Positions 11,901 to 24,700 of a DNA stretch of 64,000 nt are shown here, piece after piece. A model generated the notes under the pieces. That model saw only the letters and a list, made by a program, of their open reading frames with translations, was not told the DNA's origin and did no database searches. How positions within the stretch are numbered: the stretch's first letter is position 1; every line of letters starts with the position of its first letter. The DNA lies in the NCBI GenBank assembly GCA_024867545.1, contig JANFNE010000005.1, positions 1,488,001 to 1,552,000 on the forward strand. Direction: 5' to 3'. Both the position numbers and the translations under genes were made by a program. This DNA is from Phytopythium helicoides (lineage: Eukaryota; Oomycota; Peronosporomycetes; Pythiales; Pythiaceae).

Positions 11901-14900
11901 AACTCTAACGCCCTGAAGTATAAGAGCGCGCTGCCATCCTCGCGTCCATCACTCCCTCTATCAACAATCTCAGCTGGCAGAGTGAAATGAAACCCTTTTT
12001 CGTCAGATGCGTGCGACGCAAACTTCTTGGACAACTTCCAGCAAATAGCCAACGCGGCTCTGCTCTCTGCTATTGCGCTCTTGATCTTCCCTTTCGTAAA
12101 GAACAGCTCTGCAAGTATCAAGTGAAGAGTCATTTGGCGTGTACTCGCTGCTTTCGCAATTTCGATCGATGATTTGGCGGCCGTGGATTTGATGGAGCTG
12201 AGGATGCTCGCCGATTGTTCAATCCACTTCGAAATCACCTTAATATCGTGTTTGCTGCGTAAAGCATTGACGATACATTCGTCCAGAGCTCGAAAAAAAG
12301 GATAAGAGGTTTTGTCTGGATTGGACGAGTCCTTGACGAATTCAACATCTACATCCGTGACATATTGATTTCGTTCGAATGTTTCAGCCAACTCGACCGA
12401 ATGTGGAGGACCAACAACAGCCAGACTGTGCTCAGCGTTCAATTTGGTTAAGAATCTGGTAAGTAGGCTTCTTGCTGCTGACTCAACCTCAGGAGAGGGT
12501 ATTAAATACAAGACATCGCAAATCGCGCTCAAGGTGCGTGTACTTCGATCCAAGTCAAACAATCCTTGTGCCGATGTATCAGTCTCGGAAATGCACATTA
12601 CACACTTCTCAAAATCAGAGAGTGAAGAACCAACAGCATTTTCCTCTTCACCCATGCTATCCGCAACTGGGATGCTACAGTAACTTCGCAAGAGAGAAAT
12701 CTCCATGCGAATTACGCCTCGCCATCCATACGCAATTCCGAGAGCAGCGTCACGTCTTAGGCACTCAAGGGTGTCGATGCTTTCAGCCAAGAGTCCACAC
12801 ACATCGACTAAACCTTGGACCAAGTCGTCGGCGTTCTGTTTTGAGTAATAAACACAGTAGCAGATTTTTCGCTTTGTAACAGCAACTGCGACAGTCAACG
12901 ACGCATCTAAGCTATTTCGCTCTTCATTGTCGCTTAGAAGCTTGAGAACTGCTCGGTCCAGCATATTTTGACATTCACAGCTTAGTCGAACAGACTCAAC
13001 AAGATGCACTCTGTTAGCTTGGTCTTCGGGTGTGGAACTCGAGCGAAGTTTGAGCATTATACGATCGGAAGCTTGTTCAAAACTTTGTCGAAAACACTGT
13101 AACGTCGAAACAATCTGGGCCTCGCTGAGCTGGCGAGATCGGAATGCCGATGTGATACTATCCACAAAGTGTTGAATCTCATCTAGAAGGCCTGCACTTC
13201 GCTCAGGTGCGGGATTGATCTCGAACTCTTTTAAAGTGGCAGTCACGTATTTGTCTATGGTGGACTGGGATACTCCATTGATATCGGTGCAGTACAAAAT
13301 GGAGTGTCCAGTAAAAATTCGAGCGCGCCGGAAATCTGATATCTCGTTGAAGCAATAAGCCAGGAGCGTCACAACTGCATCGACTTTGAGCTGTTCGTGG
13401 GCACTCACGATCTCTTCTATGGTCAAGTCGGAGCACATGACATACTCCAAGTAACTCTCTCCAAGCTCGAATGCGCCAATGAGCGATGATATCGTACCCT
13501 GGAAATTGTTGGCTTGGTAGAATCGCGCAGCACAAGCATAGCTCTCGCGAGCAATTGCGTTCAGATCTGCAAGAACCCCTTGCATGACTGCTGGTGATGC
13601 ATTTTGAACAATTGCAGCGTCAAGTATCTTCCGAAAGCTTTCGACTTGTTTGGAAATCCTTGTGTTGCAATCAGAGTCATTCTTTCCAGTTATACTTCGA
13701 AGGCTGATTGCAACGCTCAATCGCTGAAGTCTAGACTCTGTTAGAATCACTGATTCTATCAGTTTAGAATCAGGAGATTTTCCGAGTGATATTGCACGAA
13801 GAAGTGAGCCGAGGTGATTAAAGCTGCAACAAACCATAGAATTAGCTCTGTGACTATTCCACCCTCATCGAACGATCAGCAGCTAGTTCATACCTGGAGA
13901 CTATCTGTGAACGCAGTTGTGAGCAGCCGGCAGTACTATCAGCTGTGGCAAGGTTATACAGCTTGGAGCTTCCTCGTTTCAAGCATCGGGTAATGAAAGA
14001 GATCAGCGACTGAGCTTGCGGGTTCTCGACAAGCAAAGTAACCTCGCAAGAGACGGCAGTCTTCTTCAAGAACAATTGAGCACCCTTCTCCCACTGCCGT
14101 GACGCTTTAGCTTTGTCTGAGGCCAAAACCATCAGTTCTGTGAACAACTTCGAAGCTAGTGTTTTCAGACGCTCATCGCACGATGCGTAATCAAAAGCAG
14201 CAGAGCTTGCCGCAATCTTGGAAGCCAATCCTAGTAATGTACCAGCAATCGTACAGCATAGGCAACGTGCAATGAGCTGCCCGATGTCGCCCATTTTCCA
14301 CAAATAATGTACTGCGCTTTCCAGAAGCACTGCGCTTTCAACAGGAGCGTCGGCGTTCTCGCATACTGATGCAAAATGCTCGAGCCAATTCAGATAATCC
14401 CACTCGAGTGTCTTGGGCTACAATCGAGTCGTCAGCACAAACACCCCGTCAAAAACAGTGATCCGCTTTCCTAACGCACCGCGTGAATATGTCGAGACTC
14501 TGGGTGCTTGTTGGATAGGATTATTGCAGACTGGATGTAGAACTCCCGAAGCGATCTGTAATCTTGGATTGAGCGCTTCGATATTCTCTCCATCTGAACA
14601 CCAGAGCGATGGATCTTTTTCGTCCGATCAAGCAGCCCATTAGTTGTTTTAGGCTGAAATTTGACATGTACATTTAACGCTCTCACCTGTTGAATAATTT
14701 GAGGGGGTTGATAGCTTGGGCATTTGCTCATGTACAAAAGCCCCAATATTCGATATCGCATCGACTCTGAAATCTCTTCTTTGGAGTTCGCCTCGACAGC
14801 TGATGCACATTTCCACAACACTCGAAACACGCGGTCGCCTAATGTTGCTGCGAGTTTGACGTCGGGGGACGATGTCTTGTGGAGATGTCCTATCCATTTC

Positions 14901-15907
14901 TGAAAGCTCCCGTCTGCGGCAACATACACATTCTGCAGGATTAATTAATCAGTGAACGTCGAATCAACTAGCAACGACTAAACATACCTTGTACTGTTTG
15001 GTCTGGAAAAGCACAGTAATGCAGGTGTTGGCGACTCCAAGGAGTAGCTTTGTGTATTGTGCTGAGTGTGTGTTTTGGGGGGTTGGGAATTTTGCAATAC
15101 CCTCCATTCGCATTGACGACTCTTCTACGCCAGCATGTGCACTGCTCGCATCGATCGTAAACTGGGACTTCTCTCCGTGATCACCGTCTAGACCCACAAG
15201 CTTTGCGTGGAAACTCCACAAACGAATGTGCGCGCAACCCAAAACGCGCGCAGCGGACTGTTGCGCACCCGGCTGCATCACATCCAGCGATGTTCCAAAA
15301 TGAGAACATCACACAATGGGCAGTGAACATGTATCTAACGGTCAAACCTGCTGTATATCTGCGTATCTCTTAGCCGCTTGGTACAGCAAGTTGTCCAGCA
15401 CGAGGTCTGCGAGTCGCGCGTCCCGTTCAAACGCCACAGCCACGCACAAAGCGCAGCACGCGAGATCAATCGCCATCAACTCCACCTCGGCTTTAAAGCA
15501 CAGTTCTTCTGTCAGACCTTCCTCAATATGACACCTCCAACGAGTCACTCCTCACCGCTCGCCTTGTCCGCTCCGTTCACCGCCGCCTTGAGCGCCGCCT
15601 GCGCCACTTTGGCCGAGAAGACCGCGACTCGCCTACGGTCAGCAGCACTCCCTGACGCGCTTTCATCCTTTCTAGCCACCAGCTCTAGCGCTTTGAGCCG
15701 AGGCGCGGTTGCGGCCGCCAGCATCCGCAGCGCGGTCTCCTGCCCCGCGTCCTCCGCCGCCTCGCGCCCGTCCAGCGCAGCCACTGCGAACGCCGAGAAC
15801 GCGCGTGCTGCATCTGCGACCTGTCGCTTGTCGCCCGCCATCGCCAGCAACTGCTGCTGCGCCGCCGCGTCCATCGCGGAGAGCGCGGCGCCGACACCGA
15901 CGCCCAT
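8944..15907 (-). CDS. ESP1: Separase (cohesin-cleaving cysteine protease) with SAP insert
   Basis: A large multi-exon gene. Separase is the C50-family protease that cuts the cohesin kleisin at anaphase. The catalytic part is unmistakable: the WW..R..LD..M linker near 10400-10450, the ILDRALQEFPWEGL segment near 9740, the His loop YCGHGSGEKYL at about 9340-9310 and the Cys loop ALLFGCSSGRL at about 9265-9230. Both catalytic dyad residues are present. Exons cover 15907-~15585, ~15530-15350, ~15270-14990, 14940-14470, 14330-13860, 13837-11830, 11770-10690, ~10650-10560, ~10490-10380, 10300-~9430 and ~9370-8944. The long upstream part is helical, as in the superhelical arm of separases. A SAP-like motif (KMKVAELKELLAAMKM..LKKDLIERLL) sits at about 9926-9830, inside the catalytic half. 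The stop at 8944 follows LPLYVASEES. Exact exon ends in the N-terminal half were not all checked. Confidence 0.93.
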
Positions 15908-16020
15908 GGTACGCGCCGAGGTTGGTCACTCTTCCCGCGCTCTGCACTTTCTCGTTTGTACTGGGCTTTGTATGCCACTACAAATCGGCTGTTTGAACCA
16001 GCGACCCGATCCTGACCCGC

Positions 16021-16921
16021 ATGGAGGCGACGATGGCGGAGGAGCGACGCCCGCGCGTATTGCTGGCCGCGAGCGGCAGCGTGGCGACCGTCAAGGTGCC
16101 GGAGCTGGCGGTGAGGCTGAGCGAGCGAGCGGAGGTGCGGGTTGAGCTGCTGTTGCCTCGCGTGATGGATGCGGGGATGACCTGTAGCCGCAGGTCCGCG
16201 TGCTGGTGACCAAGCCAGCCGAGTTCTTCCTCGCGCGGGCCAAAGACTACCACCCGGACCACTGGGCGAGTTTTTGCGAGGCGCAGGAACGCGGCCGCGT
16301 GCAAGTCATTCGCGATGAGGATGAGTGGGCCGCGTGGAACGTCGTCGGGGATGACGTGCTGCACATCGATGTGGGTGGCGTCGCCGCCTTGCTCTTCATG
16401 GCAAAGAGGATTGACGTCTGCATTCGGTGCTGCTAGCTCAAGGACTGGGCAGACATTATGGTAGTCGCTCCCATGTCGGCCAACACGCTAGGCAAGCTTG
16501 CAAACGGCCTTGCCGACAACCTCTTGGTATGGTCTTGGACTCAGTGTGGTGCTGTTCATCATCTAAAGCTCTCCTCACGATTCCCAGACATGTACTGCGC
16601 GCGCGTGGATCATGTCCAAGCCATTCCTGTACGCCCCGGCGATGAACACAGATATGTGGAACCACCCACTGACAGCGAGGCATCTAACCGTGCTGGAAGA
16701 ACTTGGTTACACGATGATCCCTCCAGTCGAGAAGAAACTCGCGTGTGGTGTCGTGGGTAAGCAGAGAGCATCGCAATGCTTTGTGTGTATTTACATGTGG
16801 AGTCTAAACGTCTGTGCTGTCGTAATGAACAGGCAACGGTGGTCTCGCCAGTGTCGACAACATTGTTGGTACCGTCGAGGCTCGGCTCCAACTTGTAGAA
16901 GCCCCTTTGAGGTCTCACTGA
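16021..16921 (+). CDS. PPCDC: Phosphopantothenoylcysteine decarboxylase (CoA synthesis)
   Basis: This flavoprotein of the HAL3/PPCDC family decarboxylates 4'-phosphopantothenoylcysteine to 4'-phosphopantetheine in CoA synthesis. Visible marks are the flavin loop LLAASGSVATVKVPEL, the HID-LKDWADIMVVAPMSANTLGK segment with the family's catalytic His, the PAMNTDMW substrate loop and the LACGVVGNGG segment with the reactive Cys. About five exons with small introns: the first exon ends near 16135 (donor ambiguous), exon 2 is ~16196-16370, exon 3 is 16438-16526, exon 4 ~16589-16755 and exon 5 ~16833-16921. The last exon ends in a TGA at 16919-16921. The next base begins the stop codon of the opposing LIPT2 gene, so the 3' ends of the two transcripts must overlap. 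Confidence 0.9.
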
Positions 16922-17752
16922 CTAGTTGTCTGCCGGGAACGGCGTGTCCGCTGTGACATCAACAATGTCGAGGTGGAAAATCTCAGAGAGCGCCTTGACG
17001 GCCGCGTCTTCGACCTCTTTGATCGTCGTGGTAGGGCGGTATCGCTCAATGCTCGTGACTGCGCGGTCGTCGATACCACACGGCACAATCCGGTCGAACG
17101 CGGTGAGGTCCGTGGTCACGTTAACTGCAAAACCGTGCATGGTGATCCACTTGCTGGCGTGGGTACCCACGGCCGTGATCTTGCGCATGTCGCGCTCGTA
17201 GTCGCCCGTCACTGCCGTCTGGGCAGGCTCCTCGACCCAGACGCCCGTGAGCCCGTCGACGCGCTCACCCTTGATGTCGAACGCTGCCAGCGTGCGGATG
17301 ACGACCTCCTCGACCTGCCGCAAGTACCAGTGCAGGTCCTTCTTGTGGTGCGCCAGATTCAGGATGGGGTACACGACGAGCTGTCCGGGGCCGTGGTAGG
17401 TCACCTCTCCGCCGCGGTCGACGCGGATGAGCTTGAGGTGCTGCTCCTCCGGGTCGAACTTGACGTTCTCCAGCGTGGCGCCGCGCCCCAGCGTGTACAC
17501 GGTCGGGTGCTGGAGCAGCAGCACGACGTCGTGGTCGACCTCTCCGCCCTCGCGCGCCGCCGCGATTCGTCGCCGAATGAGCTCCTTCTGCCAGCCCCAC
17601 GCCGTCTCGTAGTCCACCGTGCCCAGCCGGACCGCCACGCACTTGCGCCCTGCTGCAGACGCGACCGACGCGCCGGCGCTGGCGCTGGAGCTGAGCGCGC
17701 GGCGTGGCGCGGACGCCGCCGAGCGAGCGAGTCGCCGCCACCCGCCGAGCAT
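16922..17752 (-). CDS. LIPT2: Mitochondrial octanoyl-[ACP]:protein transferase (LipB type)
   Basis: A single-exon gene of 276 residues. It carries the LipB signature RGGEVTYHGPGQLVVYPIL, the conserved Lys in RKITAVGTHASKW and the Cys motif DRIVPCGIDD. The enzyme moves octanoyl from acyl carrier protein to the lipoyl domains of 2-oxoacid dehydrogenases and glycine cleavage H protein. Residues 1-35 are Arg/Ala/Ser-rich with no acids (MLGGWRRLARSAASAPRRAL), a typical mitochondrial targeting sequence, which fits the pathway. The length is close to eukaryotic LIPT2 plus a transit peptide. The gene is tail-to-tail with PPCDC with no intervening base. Confidence 0.95.
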   Translation of the reverse strand: MLGGWRRLARSAASAPRRALSSSASAGASVASAAGRKCVAVRLGTVDYETAWGWQKELIRRRIAAAREGGEVDHDVVLLLQHPTVYTLGRGATLENVKFDPEEQHLKLIRVDRGGEVTYHGPGQLVVYPILNLAHHKKDLHWYLRQVEEVVIRTLAAFDIKGERVDGLTGVWVEEPAQTAVTGDYERDMRKITAVGTHASKWITMHGFAVNVTTDLTAFDRIVPCGIDDRAVTSIERYRPTTTIKEVEDAAVKALSEIFHLDIVDVTADTPFPADN

Positions 17753-17815
17753 GTTGCGGCGATGTTTATTTTTGAAAAATCGACAATCGGCGAGTGGCTG
17801 CGACGTGTGGCGACG

Positions 17816-18046
17816 TCAGCGCATGCCCAAGCAGCTCAGGCGCTCTCGCCAAGCGAAGCAGCTGGCTTGGCGCCTCGCTGCGTCCTCGTTCGGTGGCTGC
17901 GACGCCATGAGGCTCCCAACGCGCAGCCAGTCCACGCGCGCCTTGGCCTCCAGCGCGACACGACGCCTTGCATTGCGAGCAGCTCCATACGCCCAGGACC
18001 CATCCATCCGCTTGGCAATCACCTCTGGCGGCTCAGCATGCGGCAT
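17816..18046 (-). CDS. Possible small protein, unrecognised
   Basis: A 76-residue open frame lies in the 577-base gap between LIPT2 and AASS. It starts MPHAEPPEVIAKRMDGSWAY and is Arg/Ala-rich with helical character and two cysteines. The frame extends further upstream without an ATG (about LCPRRRDARQRWHPQCGAKEK). It resembles the size and composition of small mitochondrial assembly factors, but no family was recognised and GC-rich DNA keeps frames open by chance. The remainder of the gap shows nothing else. Confidence 0.3.
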   Translation of the reverse strand: MPHAEPPEVIAKRMDGSWAYGAARNARRRVALEAKARVDWLRVGSLMASQPPNEDAARRQASCFAWRERLSCLGMR

Positions 18047-18329
18047 CGCCTTCTCCTTCGCGCCGCATTGCGGATGCCAGCGTTGCCGCGCGTCACGGCG
18101 ACGCGGGCAGAGGTGTTGAGATGCAGCGAGTGTTGCATCCGTCTACAGCCGCCTTCTCTCGCGCCCAGTATGCGCATCACCCCTATCCCCCTCCTCGGAA
18201 GGGAAGCCACCAGCCCAGCAACTTCAACGCGCCGCCCGCCGCCAAAGATCGCCGGTCACTCGCCAACTCGCTCGCCGGCGCGCACCCGGCCACGACCCCA
18301 GCCCCTCCGTCCACAAGCAGCGGCTGAGC

Positions 18330-21300
18330 ATGAGCAAGTGCGTGGTCGGCATCGTGCGTGAGGTCTACAACAAGTGGGAGCGGCGCGCGCCGCTGACGCC
18401 CGCGCACGTCGAGCAGCTCGTGCGCCGCGGCGTCCAGGTGGTCGTGCAGCCCTCGCGGTCGCGCGTCTTCTCGGACGAGCAGTACGCGCGCGCGGGCGCC
18501 ACACTCAGCGACGACCTCACGCCCGCCAGCGTCATCCTCGGCATCAAGCAGGTGCCCGTGCCCAGCCTGCTGCCCGACAAGACCTACCTCTTCTTCTCGC
18601 ACACGGTCAAGGCGCAGGCCGAGAACATGGCGCTGCTGGACGCCGTGCTCGAGCGCCGCGTGCGCCTCATCGACTACGAGTGCATCACGCAGGACGGCGA
18701 GCGAGGCGGCAGGAGACTCGTCGCCTTTGGACGCAACGCAGGACGCGCTGGCATGCTCGCGGGGATGCGTGGGCTCGGTGAACGGCTGCTTAACCTCGGC
18801 ATCTCGACGCCATTCGTCAACATTGCCTCCGCGTACATGTACTCGGACTTGGAGCATGCGAGGGACGCCGTGGAGCGCGCGGGCAAGCGGCTCCAGCGCA
18901 CTGCGGGAATCCCCAAGGAGCTCGGACCGCTCACGTTCGTCTTCACGGGGAACGGAAACGTGTCCAAAGGCGCGCAGGAGATCTTCAAGCTGCTACCACA
19001 CCAAATGGTGCACCCGTCGGAGCTCCCAACGCTCCAGTCGCGGCTCAAGGGCGACGATGCCACTCGTATGGTGTATGGCACGGTCGTCGACGACCTGAAC
19101 TACTTCGTGCGGCCGATTGACGGTAGCGCTGGAGACTCCATCTCGAGAAGCGAATACTACCGCTACCCCGAGCGCTACGAGTCGGTGTTCCACGAGAAAG
19201 TGATCCCGTACACGTCACTTCTCGTCAACTGCATGTACTGGGATGACCGGTTTCCACGACTTCTGACGCGAGAGCAGCTGCAGTCGCTTCGCGTCGATCA
19301 AGACAACACGAAGCTGCTCGGCATTGCCGACATCTCGTGTGATATTGGCGGTGGTGTCGAGTTCCTCGATTTTGCGACGGAAATCGAGCGGCCGTTTGCG
19401 CGCTACGACCTGCCGACGCAGCGCATGGTCCAGGACGACGACGGCCTCGCTGGCAGCGCTCGCGACTCCCTCATGATGATGTCGGTCGACATCTTGCCCA
19501 GTGAGCTGGCAATCGAATCGAGCGAGCTTTTTGGCAACAAGCTGATTGATTACGTTGACACGTTGGCGCGGAACACAGACGCTCGCTCCCCTCTTGGAGA
19601 GTCGAAGTTGCCCAAGGAGCTGCTGGGGGCGTGCATTGCCAGCAACGGCCGTCTCACGACGCCGTTCGAGTACATCCACCGTATGCGCGCGGAGCGTGAG
19701 CGCAGCCGCCAGCGCGCGTATTTGAGCGAGAAGGAGCGCGTCGCGGGCTCCACCTTGCATCCGACTCGAAGGGCATCTGTTTGACTCGGGACTCATCAAC
19801 CAGGTCCTGAACCTGATTGAGGCACACGATGATGGCGATGGTGGGTTCTACCTTGTCGACTGTCAAGTTCGACCGAACTACGCCGATGAAGAGGACGACA
19901 GCAAGACGATGTCGAGTGCAATTGTGCAAATCAGTATGCGGGATCGCGAACAACTTGACGCGGTGCTCGTGAAGATCCGTGCTCTCGCCGAGCTCACGTC
20001 GGGCGCCAACGCGACTGTCACGGAGCTGCCCGACTTTTGCGGAACCAATTACTCCAAAACTCAGGGTGTTTCTCGCAAGGATGCTGCAGGACGCTCAGCA
20101 CCGCTGTCAACGACCGAAACCACAGTGAAAGATACGAAAACTGTTGTATGCTTTGGCGCAGGGTTGGTTGCCACTCCCTTGGTCGAGTATCTCTCGCGTG
20201 AACCATCTACCCATGTTCGCGTTGTGTCTGCTGTCGATGGAGAAGCAGGCTCGCATTGCACGGGCTCTGTCGCCACGCAGCAATATCACTCCGCTGACGA
20301 TCAATGTTATGGGAGAGGCGGATGCTGCAAAGATCGCTCAGCTTTGTGCTGAAGCAGACTGTGTTGTGTCGCTGCTGCCAGCGCCGATGCACCCAGCGAT
20401 TGCTGAAAAATGTATCGAAGGAAAGACGCCTCTCGTGACGGCAAGTTATGTATCCCCGGAGATGCGTGCCTTCGACAAACGTGCCAAGGAAGCTGGCATC
20501 CCTATTCTGTGCGAACTTGGCCTTGATCCTGGCATGGACCATATGAGCGCCATGAAGGTTATTGACGAAGTCAAGTCGCACAACGGATCTGTCGTGAGTT
20601 TTTCGTCCGTCTGCGGTGGGTTACCAGCCCCGGAAGCGGCAGACAACCCGATCGGATACAAGTTTAGCTGGAGCCCTCGTGGTGTACTGACTGCCGCACT
20701 GAATGCTGCCCAGTTCAAGAAGGACGGTCGTATCATCAATGTGAAGGGGGAGGACTTGCTTGCAAGTAGCGAGCGCGTCAACTTTCTCCCGGCATTTGCG
20801 CTAGAGCAAATTCCCAACCGCGACTCGTTGCCGTACGCCGATATCTACGGCATCCCGAACGCACACTCCATCTACCGTGGAACACTTCGCTACGCAGGCT
20901 GCTGCCAGATCCTATACCAGCTTCGTCAGCTTGGGCTGCTTGACCTGGACCGCTCCATCGCGAGTGTCTTAAACGCTGGATCAGAAATCATGGCCGACGC
21001 TGTTGGAGGAGCTATCGCGTCATCGCAATACTGACATCACGCCAGAAGCGCGAGGCTTTCTCGAGTTCCTTGGCGCCTTTAACCGCGACACACCACTTGC
21101 GACTGGTGCACCAACACTGCTCGACTCTTTCTGCTCTCTTCTCCAGGACAAGCTCGCGTACGCCCCTGACGAGAGGGATATGGCTATCATGCACCACGAG
21201 TTTGGCGTAGAATACCCTGATGGCAAAAAGGAGAAGCGCACGTCCACGTTTGTTGGCTACGGCAATGGTGGAAACGATACCATTATGGCCAAGACAGTTG

Positions 21301-21458
21301 GCGTCACTGCTGCCATCGGCGTGCGCATGATCCTTCAAGATGCAGTCCAGGGCCGCGGTGTGCTCACCCCGACAACGCCCGACATTTATGCGCCAGCGCT
21401 TGCTCGTCTCGAGGTTGAGGGGGTCAAATTCGTCGAGAAGACATTTCCGGTGGCCTAG
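18330..21458 (+). CDS. AASS: Lysine-ketoglutarate reductase / saccharopine dehydrogenase, with frame breaks
   Basis: This is the bifunctional first enzyme of the saccharopine route of lysine breakdown. The N-terminal LKR half (18330-19760) runs from VGIVREVYNKWERRAPLTP through the FTGNGNVSKGAQEIFKLLP nucleotide-binding loop. The linker HLFDSGLINQVLNLIEAH and the SDH half follow, with Rossmann motif VVCFGAGLVATPLVEYL, LGLDPGMDHMSAMK and the terminal VGYGNGGNDTIMAKTVGVTAAIG. Order and length match the animal/plant fused enzyme. The coding frame changes by +1 three times with no room for an intron: near 19770, near 20235 and near 21015. Each piece is otherwise well conserved. The gene is therefore either damaged by three insertions or mis-assembled; it is called CDS with that caveat. 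Its stop lies 7 bases from the stop of a minus-strand frame at 21465. Confidence 0.9.
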
Positions 21459-21774
21459 TTAATTTCAACGCAATACAGCAACGTCGTCGCAATATTTTTT
21501 GTTGGCTACATCGTTGTTGCTGGTCGCTTGCCTGGCAGAGGGAGCAGTTCCTGAGCTTTCATCGGATGCCACAGCCTGGTATCGCTGTGAGATGCCGTCA
21601 GAGGACAGAAACAGCTTGGAGAGAGCTTTGGGACGTGCACCTGAATGACTCGTTTTCACTTGTCGCCCACCAACTCGCGCGGACGGGTAGATGTTCATCT
21701 CAACCAAACCGGGTCCTCTTGCGAGTTCCTCTGACTCTGGACGTGGAAGTGGTGCTATTGACGATAAAAGCACC

Positions 21775-24700
21775 TCACCTATCCGGGAGCCATGCTGTCG
21801 ACTCCTGGTTTAGATTTCGAGGCGAAGGCAATTTGCTCAGCTCTGGACATGCGATCATGACGGAAGCCTTGCCCAGGTACCGTTGAGGCATGCGGTCAGC
21901 ACCGTTACGCTGCCGTAAGATGAGACCTTGTGGTTTCCATCGGTCTGTTTGCATCTCTGACTCGGTCGTTTCCGGAATTGCCGATATTCCAACGCTGCAG
22001 TTGGTACGACGACGGTATTCTGCTAGATCGTCGATCTCCTTGAGCTGCATGGGGGATGTTACAACGAACAGGTTAACCACCAGCACTTCTTTGTTTGGCA
22101 ACAAGAAACTTACGCGAGCAAGCAAGTCATCGCGTTCGGCAGTAAGATCGTCAACTTTCGCCTGTAGCCGTCCGAGTTGTTCCATTCTCTGTTGAGGTCG
22201 TCATTTTGCAGATGAGCCTCTAAGGGACAATAATGTCATCACGTAGCGTTCATACGAACCTTGTTGCTCGTTGTAACTTCCTTCTCCCAGGCCTTCGTTT
22301 TCTCAAACAGCATCATGGTGAGTCGCTTTTCGTCTTCCCGAAGTTTTTCGCAGTTTGCAGCAAGCGTTGCGAGCTCCAACGATTGGGCAGAGCATTTTGC
22401 TTGGGCGTCCTGGAGGTCAGAAGTTGCAATGCGGAGTGCTTTCTCGGTTTTCGCTACATTTGCTTTGCCCATTTCAACAGTTAGACGGAGCTTAGCTAAC
22501 TCTGCGTCCAGCGTGCGGATTTGCAGCATTCCTGAGTCGATTTTGTTCTCTGCTTGGTCAAGATCCTCCCTTAACCGCTCTGAGCTCTCTTGGAATCGTT
22601 GCAACTCAATCCCAATTAGGCCGGCGCGATTGTAGCACTGTTGGGAGAGCTTCTGCAGCCCTTTCTCCATGAGCACTTTACGTCGGAGCTCGCGTTTCTT
22701 GCGCTGTAATTCTGCCATCTGCAACCCATCGTCAACAAAAGTGCCCCGCTCCTCTTCGACTACCTGGTACAAGCTCGGAGTCGATCTCGTCAAGGAGGAC
22801 GCTATTATCGCACAGTGCGTGGATCTTTTGCGATACCGATCGCACAAACTCCATGAGAATGACCACTTTATCGACTTCAAACTGCCGATCACGCTTGCCA
22901 TTTTCGATTTGATGCATCATGGCCTCCAATTGCTCTGCTGCTCCAGCGCTATCTTGGTTAAGGCGCATCTTCAGCGCATTGACACTACACATTGCTCCAC
23001 GATCAATGCTTGTCTAGAACTACCCAACACCCTCTAGTTTACTGTACCTCCCGGTGAGTGCCTCAATTGTAAGTTTGGCTTCTTCAAGTCTATCGGTAAG
23101 TCCGTGATTCTTCCTCTCCATATCCTACGATGGTATAGATACAATCAGATGGGCAATTTATTGACAATGTGCCTCTGCGTGGTAGACTCACTCACCGTAA
23201 TTACTTTTTGTTGCTTTGAGATTTTATCTTTTCCATCCTCAATCTCTGTCAGCATTCGATGCACTTCCTGGTGGTACGCTTCAAAGTTCTTCTCGTTGAT
23301 TTCGAGCGAACCAAGCGAATCTTCCTCCGCCATATCTTCACTAACTGGCAAGGTTCTTGATCCATTTATTCCCTCACCGACAGTATTTCGCTTTCCACCT
23401 TCTCCAGTAGATCCTGTCGTGTTCCCAGTAGTTCTAGTTGCTCCTCCTTGCATTTTGTTGTCCCCGCCTCCATCCACTGGAACAAACCGCGTGATAACCG
23501 TAGTACTTGGCATTCGACTCAACTGTCGGCGCATCGGTGCGGGCTTGGTTGTTGCAGCCGTCAAAGCACGAGAGAGTGCTCCATATAGATCATTTTCTCG
23601 CATTTGTGATCGCTCAAGCTGCAGCAGTAAGCTTTCGATTCTGTTTCTACCCGCCCCACGCACCGGCGGTATACCTGTGTGACTATTAACTTCTCCTTCA
23701 AAGCGGCCGTCACTAGCTCCTTTCCCCCGGACAGCTCTCTCTTGAGATGACCCTCGTTGGTCGGAACCACCATTACCAAGTCCTTGGTTCTTTTCGATGT
23801 CTTTAGTTAGTTTTTTGTTCATTTTGCGGAACTCGAGGTTTTGCTCCTGGAGCTCTTCCCTCGCGCGTTCTTCCTCAATGAGCTGGTCTTCCAGGTGGCG
23901 TTTGGTCTGCTCGAAGCGCTGAATTGTGGTTGCGAGCTCTTCTTTAAGGAGCGATAACGATCGCTGAAGCTCGTCGCTGAGTAAAATCTTATCTTTGAGC
24001 TGTGTCTGCGTCGTTGCAAGGTCTTCACTGAGCTGGGAGCTCTTCTTCAGCTCCTCTTGAAGACGGTAATCTGTTGACGCATGAGTTTCAGGGTTAGAAC
24101 ACTAAACAATAGGCCGAACGCCACACCTGATAAACATAAAAAAGCACGAGATACACATACAGCTTGTTCCAAAATCCGATTCGAGTTGAGCTTTCTCCAC
24201 TTTGACCGAATGGAGTGCTTTGGTAACCTCTGCAAGTTCTTCCTTGAGATGGTTATTAGACGCAGAGAAGATGTCACGATCGTGATTTGACCTGATAAGC
24301 TGCTGCTTGATATCCTTGAACTCGATCGCAAGGCGGTCGATTTCGTCCTGTGTCGCCTGCGCGAGCTGGAGCTTCGAGCGCAAGTTAGCGATTGTCGTTT
24401 TCTGCTCACGCTCGTTTTTTCGTGCTGACTGTAGCTGCTCGAGTGTGTACGCGTTCTCCTTCAGCAATGCTTTCACACGCTGCTGAAGTGCTTCGTTCAC
24501 TTCTTCCATCTCTTTTGCTTCGGTTCGCATTCGGTGAACGACGATGCGCATTTGCTGTTCGCCTTTGGATGCTCGCACCATTTCTTGCCGCGCTGCTTGC
24601 AACTCTTTGCTCTAACACAAAATACAGTGAGACTGAGCAACAGCAAGCAAGACGCTGATAGAGACTAACCTCGCCGTGCACAAGCTCCAAATGACCACCG

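Noticed and set aside
17265..17741. 158-residue frame opposite and overlapping LIPT2
   Set aside because: Shadow of a GC-rich coding region; LIPT2 has all family motifs.
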